Notes under the pieces: model-generated
What the model saw: only the letters and a program-made list of their open reading frames with translations
What the model was told of the DNA's origin: nothing
Databases searched by the model: none
Shown: positions 7,750-15,289 of the stretch, in pieces
Numbering within the stretch: position 1 is the stretch's first letter
How the letters are laid out: every line of letters starts with the position of its first letter
NCBI GenBank assembly: GCA_021821185.1
Contig: JAKACU010000030.1
Span: 1-21,395, forward strand
DNA from: Bacillota bacterium
GTDB taxonomy: Bacteria; Bacillota; Bacilli; Alicyclobacillales; SLC66
Reading direction: 5' to 3'
DNA: 21,395 bases
Translations under genes and position numbers: made by a program

Positions 7750-9144
7750 ATGGCAGATTCTACGATGGGGCAGGCGATGTGGGGAGGGCGTTTTACCAAG
7801 AGACCTGATGAACTTGTACAAGCGTTTAATGCGTCGGTACGTTTTGATCAGCGGCTCGCAATGCACGATATTGCAGGCAGTATGGCTCACGTGCGAATGC
7901 TTGGATCGCAGGGAATTCTTCAAAAGGAAGAAGCGCAGGCTATTGCGGACGGATTGAAAATGGTCCGACAAGAGATCGAAGACGGCCTGTTCGTTTGGCA
8001 GGAAAGCCTTGAAGATGTGCATATGAATATTGAACACCGGTTAACAGAATTGATTGGCGCTGTAGGTGGAAAGCTTCACACAGGTCGTAGCCGCAATGAT
8101 CAGGTTGCGTTAGACATGCACCTTTACGTGAGAGATGAACTTCATGATGTAGAAGAGTTGATAAAACAGCTCATGAAAGTGATCGTTGATGTGGCTACAG
8201 AGAATATCGACGTGATCATTCCAGGGTATACGCATTTGCAAAGAGCTCAGCCTGTTTTGCTATCTCACCATTTGCTCGCTTACTTTTGGATGCTTGAACG
8301 TGATGCACAACGAATTAACGATGCGCTGAAGCGCGTGGATCGCATGCCACTTGGAGCGGGCGCTTTAGCGGGAACGACGTTTGCTATCGATCGTGAGTTT
8401 GTTGCCCGTGACTTGTCCTTTACTGCTTTATACGAAAACAGTATGGATGCGGTTAGTGACCGCGATTATCTTGTCGAAACACTAGCTATTCTTTCCATGA
8501 TTATGATGCATTTATCACGATTATCCGAAGAAGTTATTTTGTGGACAACCACCGAATTCGGGTTTATCGAGCTTGATGATGCGTTTACAACAGGATCTTC
8601 GATCATGCCACAAAAGAAAAACCCTGATATGGCAGAACTTATTCGTGGTAAAACTGGCCGCGTTTATGGGCATCTTATGGGGATTTTAACGACCGTTAAA
8701 GGATTGCCATTAGCCTACAACAAGGATTTGCAAGAGGATAAAGAAGGTCTTTTTGATGCGCTTGATACGGTCAAACCCGCCTTGATGTTGTATAAGGCGA
8801 TGATCGAAACGATGACGGTGCGCCGAGATGTGATTCAAGAGCAGGTGCGAGCTGACTTTAGTGCTGCTACGGATCTTGCTGATTATCTTGCCATGAAAGG
8901 CATTCCTTTTCGTCAAGCGCATGAAATTGTGGGGCGAATTGTGCGTCACTGTATTGATCAAAATATCCCTTTCACCGAGGTTTCGATCGAGACGCTACAA
9001 CAGTACTCGACGCTTTTTGAAAAGGATGTACTGCCAAAGCTTTTGCCGGAGTCTGTGGTTGCGATGCGTTCTTGTCGAGGTGGCACGGCACCGTCCGCTG
9101 TTATCCAACAGTTGGGATTGGCTCGGGCTTTGTTACAAGAGTGA
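7750..9144 (+). CDS. argH: Argininosuccinate lyase
   Basis: ArgH splits argininosuccinate into arginine and fumarate, the last step of the pathway. The 464-residue product starts with the MWGGRF motif (10-15), has SRNDQVA at 114-120, the THLQRAQP motif with the conserved histidine at 161-168, and the fumarase/aspartase-superfamily signature GSSIMPQKKNPD at 282-293, which holds the catalytic serine. The length is normal. The ATG at 7750 lies 7 bases after AAGGAG (7737-7742). It ends the arginine operon, and no clear terminator follows, so some read-through into ftsE is possible. Confidence 0.97.
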   Translation: MADSTMGQAMWGGRFTKRPDELVQAFNASVRFDQRLAMHDIAGSMAHVRMLGSQGILQKEEAQAIADGLKMVRQEIEDGLFVWQESLEDVHMNIEHRLTELIGAVGGKLHTGRSRNDQVALDMHLYVRDELHDVEELIKQLMKVIVDVATENIDVIIPGYTHLQRAQPVLLSHHLLAYFWMLERDAQRINDALKRVDRMPLGAGALAGTTFAIDREFVARDLSFTALYENSMDAVSDRDYLVETLAILSMIMMHLSRLSEEVILWTTTEFGFIELDDAFTTGSSIMPQKKNPDMAELIRGKTGRVYGHLMGILTTVKGLPLAYNKDLQEDKEGLFDALDTVKPALMLYKAMIETMTVRRDVIQEQVRADFSAATDLADYLAMKGIPFRQAHEIVGRIVRHCIDQNIPFTEVSIETLQQYSTLFEKDVLPKLLPESVVAMRSCRGGTAPSAVIQQLGLARALLQE

Positions 9145-9164
9145 AATAGGCTTTGCGCAGGATT

Positions 9165-9182
9165 TTCGACATGACTGTCGAA
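9165..9182. repeat. Perfect stem-loop between argH and ftsE
   Basis: TTCGACA (9165-9171) and TGTCGAA (9176-9182) form a perfect 7-bp stem with a TGAC loop. It is not followed by a T-tract on the + strand, so it is at best a weak terminator for the arg operon. An operator or an mRNA end-stabilising hairpin are other options. I found no convincing sigma-A promoter for ftsE in the rest of this 81-base gap. Confidence 0.4.
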
Positions 9183-9225
9183 TTAGGATGTCAAATGCGA
9201 TATGTGATCCTGTGGAGGCTTTTTC

Positions 9226-9912
9226 ATGATTGAAATGCAAGACGTTTGGAAAGAGTACGGCAATGGCGTTGCTGCTTTGTCGGGCATTTCTGTGCAAATC
9301 AAGCAAGGCAACTTTGTATTTGTTGTGGGACCAAGCGGCGCAGGCAAATCTACATTCATCAAATTGATGTACCGTGAGGAACGTCCAACGAAAGGGCATA
9401 TATTTGTTGGCGGTTTTAACATCGAAAAGTTGCGTGAACGTCAGATTCCGATTATGCGCCGCCATATCGGTGCCGTGTTTCAAGATTATAAGCTGTTACC
9501 GAAACTGACTGTGGCTGAAAATATTGCTTTTGCCCTAGAAGTTATTGAAGCTTCACGCAGAATGATCAACCGGCGCGTGGCTGAAGTACTTGAGCTTGTG
9601 GGATTATCTGATAAGGGGAAGATGTTTCCGCGGGAATTGTCAGGTGGAGAGCAGCAACGTATTGGTGTAGCGCGGGCGCTGGTGAATAAACCATCTGTGA
9701 TTATTGCTGATGAACCTACTGGAAACCTTGATCCTGAAAATTCGTGGGCAATCTTAAAGTTATTTGAACGTGTTAACGATCAAGGTACGACGATTGTTAT
9801 GGCGACGCATAACAGAGAACTGGTGAATGCTTGCAAAAAGCGCGTGATAGCCATAGAGAACGGTCAGATCGTACGAGATCAGGAACGCGGGGAGTACGGT
9901 TATGAAGATTAG
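9226..9912 (+). CDS. ftsE: Cell division ATP-binding protein FtsE
   Basis: FtsE is the ABC ATPase that partners FtsX at the inner face of the membrane. The complex does not transport but switches on peptidoglycan hydrolases outside the cell (CwlO in Bacillus subtilis). The 228-residue product has the Walker A loop GPSGAGKST at 35-43, the Q-loop near VFQDYKLLP (84-92), the ABC signature LSGGEQQR at 138-145, Walker B VIIADEP at 158-164, and the H-loop ATHNRE. FQDYKLLP and the YEREERPTKG-like stretch (here YREERPTKG) are typical of FtsE and separate it from LolD or MacB ATPases. The ATG follows GTGGAGG (9212-9218). Its end overlaps ftsX by 11 bases. Confidence 0.95.
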   Translation: MIEMQDVWKEYGNGVAALSGISVQIKQGNFVFVVGPSGAGKSTFIKLMYREERPTKGHIFVGGFNIEKLRERQIPIMRRHIGAVFQDYKLLPKLTVAENIAFALEVIEASRRMINRRVAEVLELVGLSDKGKMFPRELSGGEQQRIGVARALVNKPSVIIADEPTGNLDPENSWAILKLFERVNDQGTTIVMATHNRELVNACKKRVIAIENGQIVRDQERGEYGYED

Positions 9913-10780
9913 AACCATGGGACGACATACACGAGAAGGATTTAAAAATCTTTTTCGTAATGGTTGGATGACGTTTGCATCCGTCAGTGCGGTGTCTGTA
10001 ACTTTATTGATTTTAGGTATTGCGATTATCTTGAGCCTTAACATACAAAATCTCTCTGTCAATGTTGAGAATCAATTACAAATTAATGCGTATGTTGCAG
10101 ACTCCGTGCCCACCCATAGCTTGCCCGTGCTTGAGCAGTCCTTGCAGGCGTTGCCGGGTGTTCGGTCTGTGAAATTTGTTTCTAAAGAACGGGCACTGCA
10201 AACCATGCGCAAGCAGTTGCAGCAAAATGCTGATTTGTTAAATGGACTTGGCAATCCATTGCCAAATGAGTTTGTGGTACAAGCGATCGACCCTAACCAA
10301 ACCGTTTCTGTTGCTCATGAAGTTAAAGCTACGCCAGGAATTCAAAGTGTTCAGTATGGCCAAGACTTTATTAATAAATTTTTAGCAGTCATCACTGCTG
10401 TACGAGATGCTGCCATTATCTTCATAATCGTGTTGCTCGTGATGGGGATCTTCTTGATCTCTAATACGATCAAAGTGACCATTTTTACTCGTCGCCGCGA
10501 GATTGAGATTATGAAACTTGTGGGTGCAACGGATGGTTTTATTCGTGGTCCGTTTTTCGTTGAGGGGACGCTGATGGGCGTGCTTGGCGCTCTCATACCT
10601 GGATTTATCCTGAATGAATTGTATCGCTGGCTCGTCAATAGTGTGACGCCATTTCCGCCTTTCTCTTTTTTATCTACGTCGTTTGTGATTGATCGAACCT
10701 TGACGATTTTAATTTTGTGCGGTGTGTTCATGGGAATCTGGGGTAGCCTCGTTTCCGTACGTCGTTTCCTACGTGTGTAA
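9902..10780 (+). CDS. ftsX: Cell division membrane protein FtsX
   Basis: FtsX is the membrane subunit of the FtsEX complex. The 292-residue product has a cytoplasmic N-terminus, a first membrane segment at about 24-47, a large extracellular domain (about 48-165) that in this family contacts the murein hydrolase, and three further segments at about 168-190, 217-240 and 264-285. The cytoplasmic stretch TRRREIEIMKLVGAT between segments 2 and 3 is the family's coupling motif to FtsE. The overlap with ftsE implies coupled translation. In many Firmicutes a coiled-coil M23 or NlpC/P60 hydrolase gene lies next to ftsX. Here the next gene is an S41 protease only about 70 bases away. Confidence 0.95.
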   Translation: MKIRTMGRHTREGFKNLFRNGWMTFASVSAVSVTLLILGIAIILSLNIQNLSVNVENQLQINAYVADSVPTHSLPVLEQSLQALPGVRSVKFVSKERALQTMRKQLQQNADLLNGLGNPLPNEFVVQAIDPNQTVSVAHEVKATPGIQSVQYGQDFINKFLAVITAVRDAAIIFIIVLLVMGIFLISNTIKVTIFTRRREIEIMKLVGATDGFIRGPFFVEGTLMGVLGALIPGFILNELYRWLVNSVTPFPPFSFLSTSFVIDRTLTILILCGVFMGIWGSLVSVRRFLRV

Positions 10781-10847
10781 TCTACACGAATAGGTCTTTC
10801 ACTTACCTTGTCCGCATATATAGCAAGAGATAGCGAACAACGGAGCT

Positions 10848-12266
10848 GTGGAAGGGCTGGGGGACATTGTGCGCATAGGGAAAATCGCTCGTTTGACAGG
10901 AACCGTGGCGGTGACCGCCGCGCTGACCATCTTTGGACTGAAGCTCGTTGGGGCCGACTTCTCCCCGTTGTCGGGGGATCAATCATTTCGGCAATTTCTC
11001 GCGACCTACTCACTTTTAAGCAAAGGCTTCTATCGTCCGACAGATACAAAGTCCCTCATGCATGGAGCTATCTCAGGGATGGTGGATGCATTAGGTGATC
11101 CTTTTTCACGTTATATGGACCCTGTGATGACTGCGCGTTTTCGTGAAATGGTAACGTCTCGCTTCGTTGGCATTGGCGCTGTACTTACACAAGATGGTGG
11201 ACAAGCGGCCATTCGTTCTGTCGTACCCGGTTCACCTGCGCAAAAAGCAGGTATTCGGGCTGGAGATGTTCTCCTATCGGTCAACGGTGTTGCCACGAAT
11301 AATCTTTCGTTGGAACAGACTGTCGAGCGTATCCGCGGTCAAGCGGGTACGCGGGTGAACATGAAGATTGATCGCATGGGTAACGTACTGTCTTTTTCTG
11401 TACTGCGCACGACGATTCATGAGACGACAGTTTATGCTCGGATGTTACCAGATCGTATAGGCTACATTTTAATCACCCAATTTAGCGAGGACACGGCGAA
11501 GTCATTTGTGCGCAGCCTCGACATTTTGCAAAGCAATGGGATGAAAGCTTTAGTTATCGATGTGCGAGATGATCCAGGTGGTTATTTACAAACGGTCAAT
11601 AAAATTGCGGATAGCCTTTTGCCGAAGGGCGCGGTTATTGAGCAAATCGAAAATCGCCATCATCAACGTGATGTCTTTAAGTCAACCGGAACAAAGTTGC
11701 ATATTCCCATGGTCGCGTTAGTTGATAATGGAAGTGCAAGCGCAGCAGAAATTCTTGCGGCCGCATTACAAGAGTCAGCCCATGTACCGTTGATCGGCGA
11801 ACGAACGTATGGCAAAGGGACTGTTCAAGAGACGCAAGAATTTGCGGATGGATCAAGTCTCAAATTAACAATCGCCAGATGGCTGACGCCTGATGGCCAA
11901 TGGATTCACAAATTGGGCATTGCGCCTACGATCGCTATTCCCACACCTGGCTTTTTTCATTTACCCCCCTTATCAATGACAGCTCGTCATCCGATGCAAC
12001 TTAATACCAACAGTGTCTCTGTCGCTGTATTACAGCGGATGCTTCTTGCCTTAGGGTACAGCGTGGATCGTACAGATGGTTATTTTGATCTAAGTACGAA
12101 GCAAGCCGTTGCTACTTTTCAGCGCATGCACAAGTTGCCTATATCCGGGGTGGTGGATAATGCAACGGCATATCTCCTAAATATATCGATTTTGTCTCGT
12201 CGAGAGCGGCAAGACCCGGCACTCACAGCGGCACTCGGTTATTTACAGACGAAACTCATGCGCTAG
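10848..12266 (+). CDS. ctpB: S41 carboxy-terminal processing protease (CtpB-like) with peptidoglycan-binding domain
   Basis: An exported serine protease. An N-terminal hydrophobic segment (about 14-35) serves as signal or membrane anchor. It is followed by a helical region, a PDZ domain (about 103-176, FVGIGAVL to MKIDR) that recognises substrate C-termini, the S41 catalytic core (about 200-365) and a PG_binding_1 domain (about 388-445, VAVLQRMLLALGY to GVVDNATAYLL). The catalytic triad is likely Ser298 in GSASAAE, Lys323 in TYGKGTVQ and Gln327, with the 25- and 4-residue spacings known for E. coli Prc and B. subtilis CtpB. In Bacillus CtpB cleaves SpoIVFA during sporulation and lies beside ftsEX and minJ, as here. 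The true start may be GTG 10869 (better ribosome site, GGGGGAC) instead of GTG 10848. Confidence 0.88.
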   Translation: MEGLGDIVRIGKIARLTGTVAVTAALTIFGLKLVGADFSPLSGDQSFRQFLATYSLLSKGFYRPTDTKSLMHGAISGMVDALGDPFSRYMDPVMTARFREMVTSRFVGIGAVLTQDGGQAAIRSVVPGSPAQKAGIRAGDVLLSVNGVATNNLSLEQTVERIRGQAGTRVNMKIDRMGNVLSFSVLRTTIHETTVYARMLPDRIGYILITQFSEDTAKSFVRSLDILQSNGMKALVIDVRDDPGGYLQTVNKIADSLLPKGAVIEQIENRHHQRDVFKSTGTKLHIPMVALVDNGSASAAEILAAALQESAHVPLIGERTYGKGTVQETQEFADGSSLKLTIARWLTPDGQWIHKLGIAPTIAIPTPGFFHLPPLSMTARHPMQLNTNSVSVAVLQRMLLALGYSVDRTDGYFDLSTKQAVATFQRMHKLPISGVVDNATAYLLNISILSRRERQDPALTAALGYLQTKLMR

Positions 12267-12293
12267 AGGCAGGAAGCAGGATGCTTTTGTCGA

Positions 12294-13541
12294 ATGATAA
12301 ACCTGTGGGAAACTGCAGGTTTATTGTTCGTGGAAGGAAGCGTCCTATTGACAACGATTCATTACTTAGAAAACGGCTACCTTCATCTCGTGACTTTTCC
12401 TTGGATTTATTTACTTATGGTATTTTTTGTATATCTTCAGTATCGCCGCATGCATAAAGTCGAGCGTGCTGCCTTTGGCGTAAAAATATCCTTGCCATGG
12501 CGTCAGTGGTTTATATCTGTGATCGCTGGCCTTGTGGCTTCGCTTGTGGTGAGTGCGACACTCTCGCTTTTTCATCATACGATAACGACGTCAACCGTTT
12601 TGTGGGTATGGGGATTAACCCTTGTATTTGCGATCATTGACACGCGACTGACGTGTATCAGTTATTCAACCGCGTTTCTTGGTGTCTTGCAACCGTTAAC
12701 CCTGTTGGTGATGAACCATGGTGTGAAATTACCGTTTTTTGTTCAAACGCTCGCTTCTACGCAGTTGCTCATGTTGCTTCTAGTTACCGGCCTGGCGCAT
12801 GTGATGGAGGGAATCCTGATACGATTTTTTGGTTACCGTGGAGCCAGCCCACTTTTTGTGGAAAGTCGACGGGGTCAAATTGTCGGTGGGTTTGTATTAC
12901 AAAAATTTTGGCCGCTCCCAGTGATGTTGTCATGGGGGGGGGTTGTAGCGCCTTTTCCTATCCTCATCGGGTTTAGTGACTTTACGCTTGGTCAAGTACC
13001 AAGACGTGTAGTGGAACGAACGTGGTGGATGGTTTGTTTGTTTGGCTTGTTCACGCTGTTGCTGTATGCAGGGGCCGTGTACCGCCCTAACCTAGCTTTT
13101 GTGGCTGCCGTGTTGATTGGCCTCTTTCATGAAGTCATGTACAAGTTGGTGCGTGCACGCGAGGTCAATGCAACGCCCATCTTTGTTCGCCCTAACCGCG
13201 GTGTCAGGGTGCTTGCGACACTTCCCTTTTCCCCCGCAGAAAAGCTGGGGTTAACGGCAGGCGATACGATCATGAAAGTAGGTGGTATGGCTGTTAACAG
13301 CCCGTATGACATTCATTTTGCGATTGATCAAAACCCAGCGTATGTAAAATTGGAAGTCCTTGATTTACGTGGGGAATTGAGGTTTTTAGGTACACCTGTG
13401 TTCACGAAAGATCCGCATCAAATCGGTATTATCGCTGTCCCTGATGAACACGCGAGGGAATATGCGGCAATCTATCCTTTGTCTATAGGGAAATGGGTCT
13501 GGCGTTGGTGGAATTCCGGGCGACCTTCTATAGAACTATAG
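12294..13541 (+). CDS. minJ: Polytopic PDZ-domain membrane protein, MinJ-like division/topology factor
   Basis: The 415-residue product has about eight hydrophobic segments in residues 1-285 and a PDZ domain at about 303-370 (RVLATLPFSPAEKLGLTAGD, then MKVGGMAVNSPYDI). This is the architecture of B. subtilis MinJ, which bridges DivIVA to MinCD at the poles and septum. The order ftsE-ftsX-ctpB-minJ, with uvrBA not far downstream, also matches the Bacillus chromosome and is the main reason for the name. Sequence similarity to MinJ cannot be measured here, and MinJ proteins diverge strongly. The ATG at 12294 has only a modest AGGA upstream, and the gene is 27 bases after ctpB, so co-transcription is likely. 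A generic PDZ membrane protein is the alternative. Confidence 0.7.
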   Translation: MINLWETAGLLFVEGSVLLTTIHYLENGYLHLVTFPWIYLLMVFFVYLQYRRMHKVERAAFGVKISLPWRQWFISVIAGLVASLVVSATLSLFHHTITTSTVLWVWGLTLVFAIIDTRLTCISYSTAFLGVLQPLTLLVMNHGVKLPFFVQTLASTQLLMLLLVTGLAHVMEGILIRFFGYRGASPLFVESRRGQIVGGFVLQKFWPLPVMLSWGGVVAPFPILIGFSDFTLGQVPRRVVERTWWMVCLFGLFTLLLYAGAVYRPNLAFVAAVLIGLFHEVMYKLVRAREVNATPIFVRPNRGVRVLATLPFSPAEKLGLTAGDTIMKVGGMAVNSPYDIHFAIDQNPAYVKLEVLDLRGELRFLGTPVFTKDPHQIGIIAVPDEHAREYAAIYPLSIGKWVWRWWNSGRPSIEL

Positions 13542-13573
13542 TGTGAAGTGAACGATATAAAGGAGTTTTATAG

Positions 13574-14380
13574 ATGGATCTCACTACGCTTTTAGGTCTG
13601 CTTTTGGGTCTTGCGTCTTTATTGATTGCTTTTGTCATGGAAGGTGGATCGCCCGCCGCGCTTTTAGGGGTGTCTGCTGGTATGATCGTATTTGGCGGTA
13701 CGATTGGCGCTGTCGTTATTTCTTTTCCTGGGGATCAATTGCGAGACGTTTTGGCGCTGTTACGAATTGCTTTTAAAAAACCCAACGATGAGCCGCTTAT
13801 TGTGATTGACCAACTGGTGGAACTCGCCATGACAGCGCGTCGGGAAGGCATCTTGTCGCTTGAAGAGAAGATCGAAGGTTATTCGGATGACTTTCTTCAA
13901 AACGGCATCAGGCTTATCGTGGATGGCGTTGATCCAGAACTGGTTCGCAGTATTCTTGAAACCGAGTTATCCTACATTGAAGCGCGTCATGAAGCAGGCG
14001 CTGGCGTATTTGAAGCGGCAGGCGGATTTGCGCCGACTATGGGGATTATTGGAACGGTTATGGGTCTTATTCACGTGCTTGGTAATCTATCGAATATCAG
14101 CAAATTGGGTCCACTGATTGCGACGGCTTTTATCGCTACCTTGTATGGTGTAGGCAGTGCTAATCTATTGTGGCTTCCGATTGCCTCAAAACTGAAGTCA
14201 CGGTCAAGACGTGAGATGTTAACGAAAGAGATCATCCTTGAAGGTATCTTATCTATTCAAGCGGGAGAAAACCCAACTATTTTAGGACAGAAATTGCGGG
14301 TGTTCTTAGCGCCTACAGCGCGTACGGCTAAGGCCAAAAAGGATGGAGTCGGTGCAGAGGCGGGATCCGTTGATGCGTAG
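13574..14380 (+). CDS. motA: Flagellar motor stator subunit MotA/MotP
   Basis: MotA forms the five-subunit ring of the stator that drives flagellar rotation with ion flow. The 268-residue product has membrane segments at about 3-21, 30-51, 150-171 and 182-203. A large cytoplasmic loop between segments 2 and 3 holds Arg90 and Glu98 (ARREGILSLEEKIE), the charged residues known to touch the rotor protein FliG. The MotA/TolQ signature is in GGFAPTMGIIGTVMGLI and the TLYGVGSANLLWLPIASK segment. AAAGGAG at 13559-13565 sets the ATG at 13574. It overlaps motB and is probably co-transcribed with it. The sequence alone does not settle whether protons (MotA) or sodium (MotP) drive it. Confidence 0.93.
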   Translation: MDLTTLLGLLLGLASLLIAFVMEGGSPAALLGVSAGMIVFGGTIGAVVISFPGDQLRDVLALLRIAFKKPNDEPLIVIDQLVELAMTARREGILSLEEKIEGYSDDFLQNGIRLIVDGVDPELVRSILETELSYIEARHEAGAGVFEAAGGFAPTMGIIGTVMGLIHVLGNLSNISKLGPLIATAFIATLYGVGSANLLWLPIASKLKSRSRREMLTKEIILEGILSIQAGENPTILGQKLRVFLAPTARTAKAKKDGVGAEAGSVDA

Positions 14381-15227
14381 AAAAAGGGTACAGGTTAGTA
14401 AAGAAAACAATGAACGCTGGCTCATCACGTATTCTGACTTAATCACGCTTTTACTCATCTTTTTTGTCATCATGTATGCTATGTCAAGCATCAATATCGC
14501 TAAGTTCAATTTGCTCTCGGTATCACTCAATCAGGCACTTAGTCCAAACAACCAGGTTCCCTTATCAGGGTTAGGCAACACAGCTCTTTTAGCTGCACAA
14601 AATTCAACGCAAAGTAATCAAACCGGAATGTCTTCTTTAACAAAACAGCAGATTGGTCAGATCTCCTCGATGGTCAAGGAAGATCGCATATTTAACAACC
14701 TGTATCATCGATTAGAGTTGTATGTGAAGCAACATGATTTGCAAAACTCCGTTTCCATTGCGAATCAGGAGCGTGGCGTTCAGATCACGTTACGTGATGT
14801 CGTTTTTTTCAATACAGGACAAGATCGCTTGCGAGCAGCTGCACGTCAAACCCTGCAAAAAATGGCGCCTTTTCTGGCAAGTGTGCCTAACGACATTATT
14901 GTCGAAGGATACACGGATAACGTACCGATCCGCACGTATCTGTTTCCTTCAAACTGGGAGCTATCAACTGGACGAGCCGTTAATGTCTTGCGATTTTTGA
15001 TTGCACAGGGTATCGACCCCAATCGTCTGTCGGCGACAGGCTACGGAAAATACCATCCGCTTGTCCCCAATACGACAGCTGCCAATCGTCAGGAAAATCG
15101 TCGCGTGAATGTGGTTATCCTGAAAAATTGGGTTTCTTCGATCGCAGAGTTTGGTGGACAAAAGACAACGACGAATGAAGCATCTGTTGCCAGCATTTTG
15201 CAAACCCCTGCACATAAAAAAGGATAG
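14373..15227 (+). CDS. motB: Flagellar motor stator subunit MotB/MotS (OmpA-like)
   Basis: MotB is the peptidoglycan-anchored half of the stator. The product has a short basic N-terminus, one membrane helix beginning ITYSDLITLL with the ion-binding aspartate at residue 22, a plug and linker region, and a C-terminal OmpA-like peptidoglycan-binding domain (VFFNTGQDRL, EGYTDNVPI, NWELSTGRAVNVLRFL, ATGYGKYHP, NRRVNVVI). I chose the ATG at 14373 (284 aa), which overlaps motA by 8 bases and follows GCGGGA at good spacing. An in-frame ATG at 14343 would add 10 residues, but AAAAAGG directly abuts it. The YSDLITLLLIFFV helix recalls MotS-type sodium stators more than Bacillus MotB, which is an impression from memory. 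Confidence 0.92.
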   Translation: MRRKRVQVSKENNERWLITYSDLITLLLIFFVIMYAMSSINIAKFNLLSVSLNQALSPNNQVPLSGLGNTALLAAQNSTQSNQTGMSSLTKQQIGQISSMVKEDRIFNNLYHRLELYVKQHDLQNSVSIANQERGVQITLRDVVFFNTGQDRLRAAARQTLQKMAPFLASVPNDIIVEGYTDNVPIRTYLFPSNWELSTGRAVNVLRFLIAQGIDPNRLSATGYGKYHPLVPNTTAANRQENRRVNVVILKNWVSSIAEFGGQKTTTNEASVASILQTPAHKKG

Positions 15228-15230
15228 CTG

Positions 15231-15259
15231 TTTATCCCGAACATATGATCGTATATAAT
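15231..15259 (+). promoter_or_regulatory. Promoter of uvrB-uvrA
   Basis: A perfect TATAAT at 15254-15259 lies 17 bases after a weak -35, TTTATC (15231-15236). Transcription would begin near 15266, which keeps the AAGGAG at 15277-15282 but removes most of the AGGAGG at 15264-15269. This agrees with translation from the ATG at 15290. The weak -35 fits a damage-inducible gene with a low basal level. Confidence 0.6.
15238..15251. promoter_or_regulatory. LexA (DinR) SOS box before uvrB
   Basis: CGAACATATGATCG matches 13 of 14 positions of the Bacillus SOS consensus CGAACRNRYGTTCG. The single mismatch is A for T at position 11 (15248). It sits between the -35 and -10 elements of the uvrB promoter, where LexA would block polymerase until DNA damage. 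uvrBA is a known member of the SOS regulon in B. subtilis. The match and its position are seen directly and the binding is inferred. Confidence 0.75.
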
Positions 15260-15289
15260 AGATAGGAGGCCGTGGTAAGGAGTGGTTTA

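Noticed and set aside
13531..13558. Possible sigma-D flagellar promoter before motA (TAGA, 16-base spacer, AACGATAT).
   Set aside because: It matches the sigma-D consensus at most positions, but transcription would begin near 13565 and remove the motA ribosome site AAAGGAG (13559-13565). It is not kept as a promoter.
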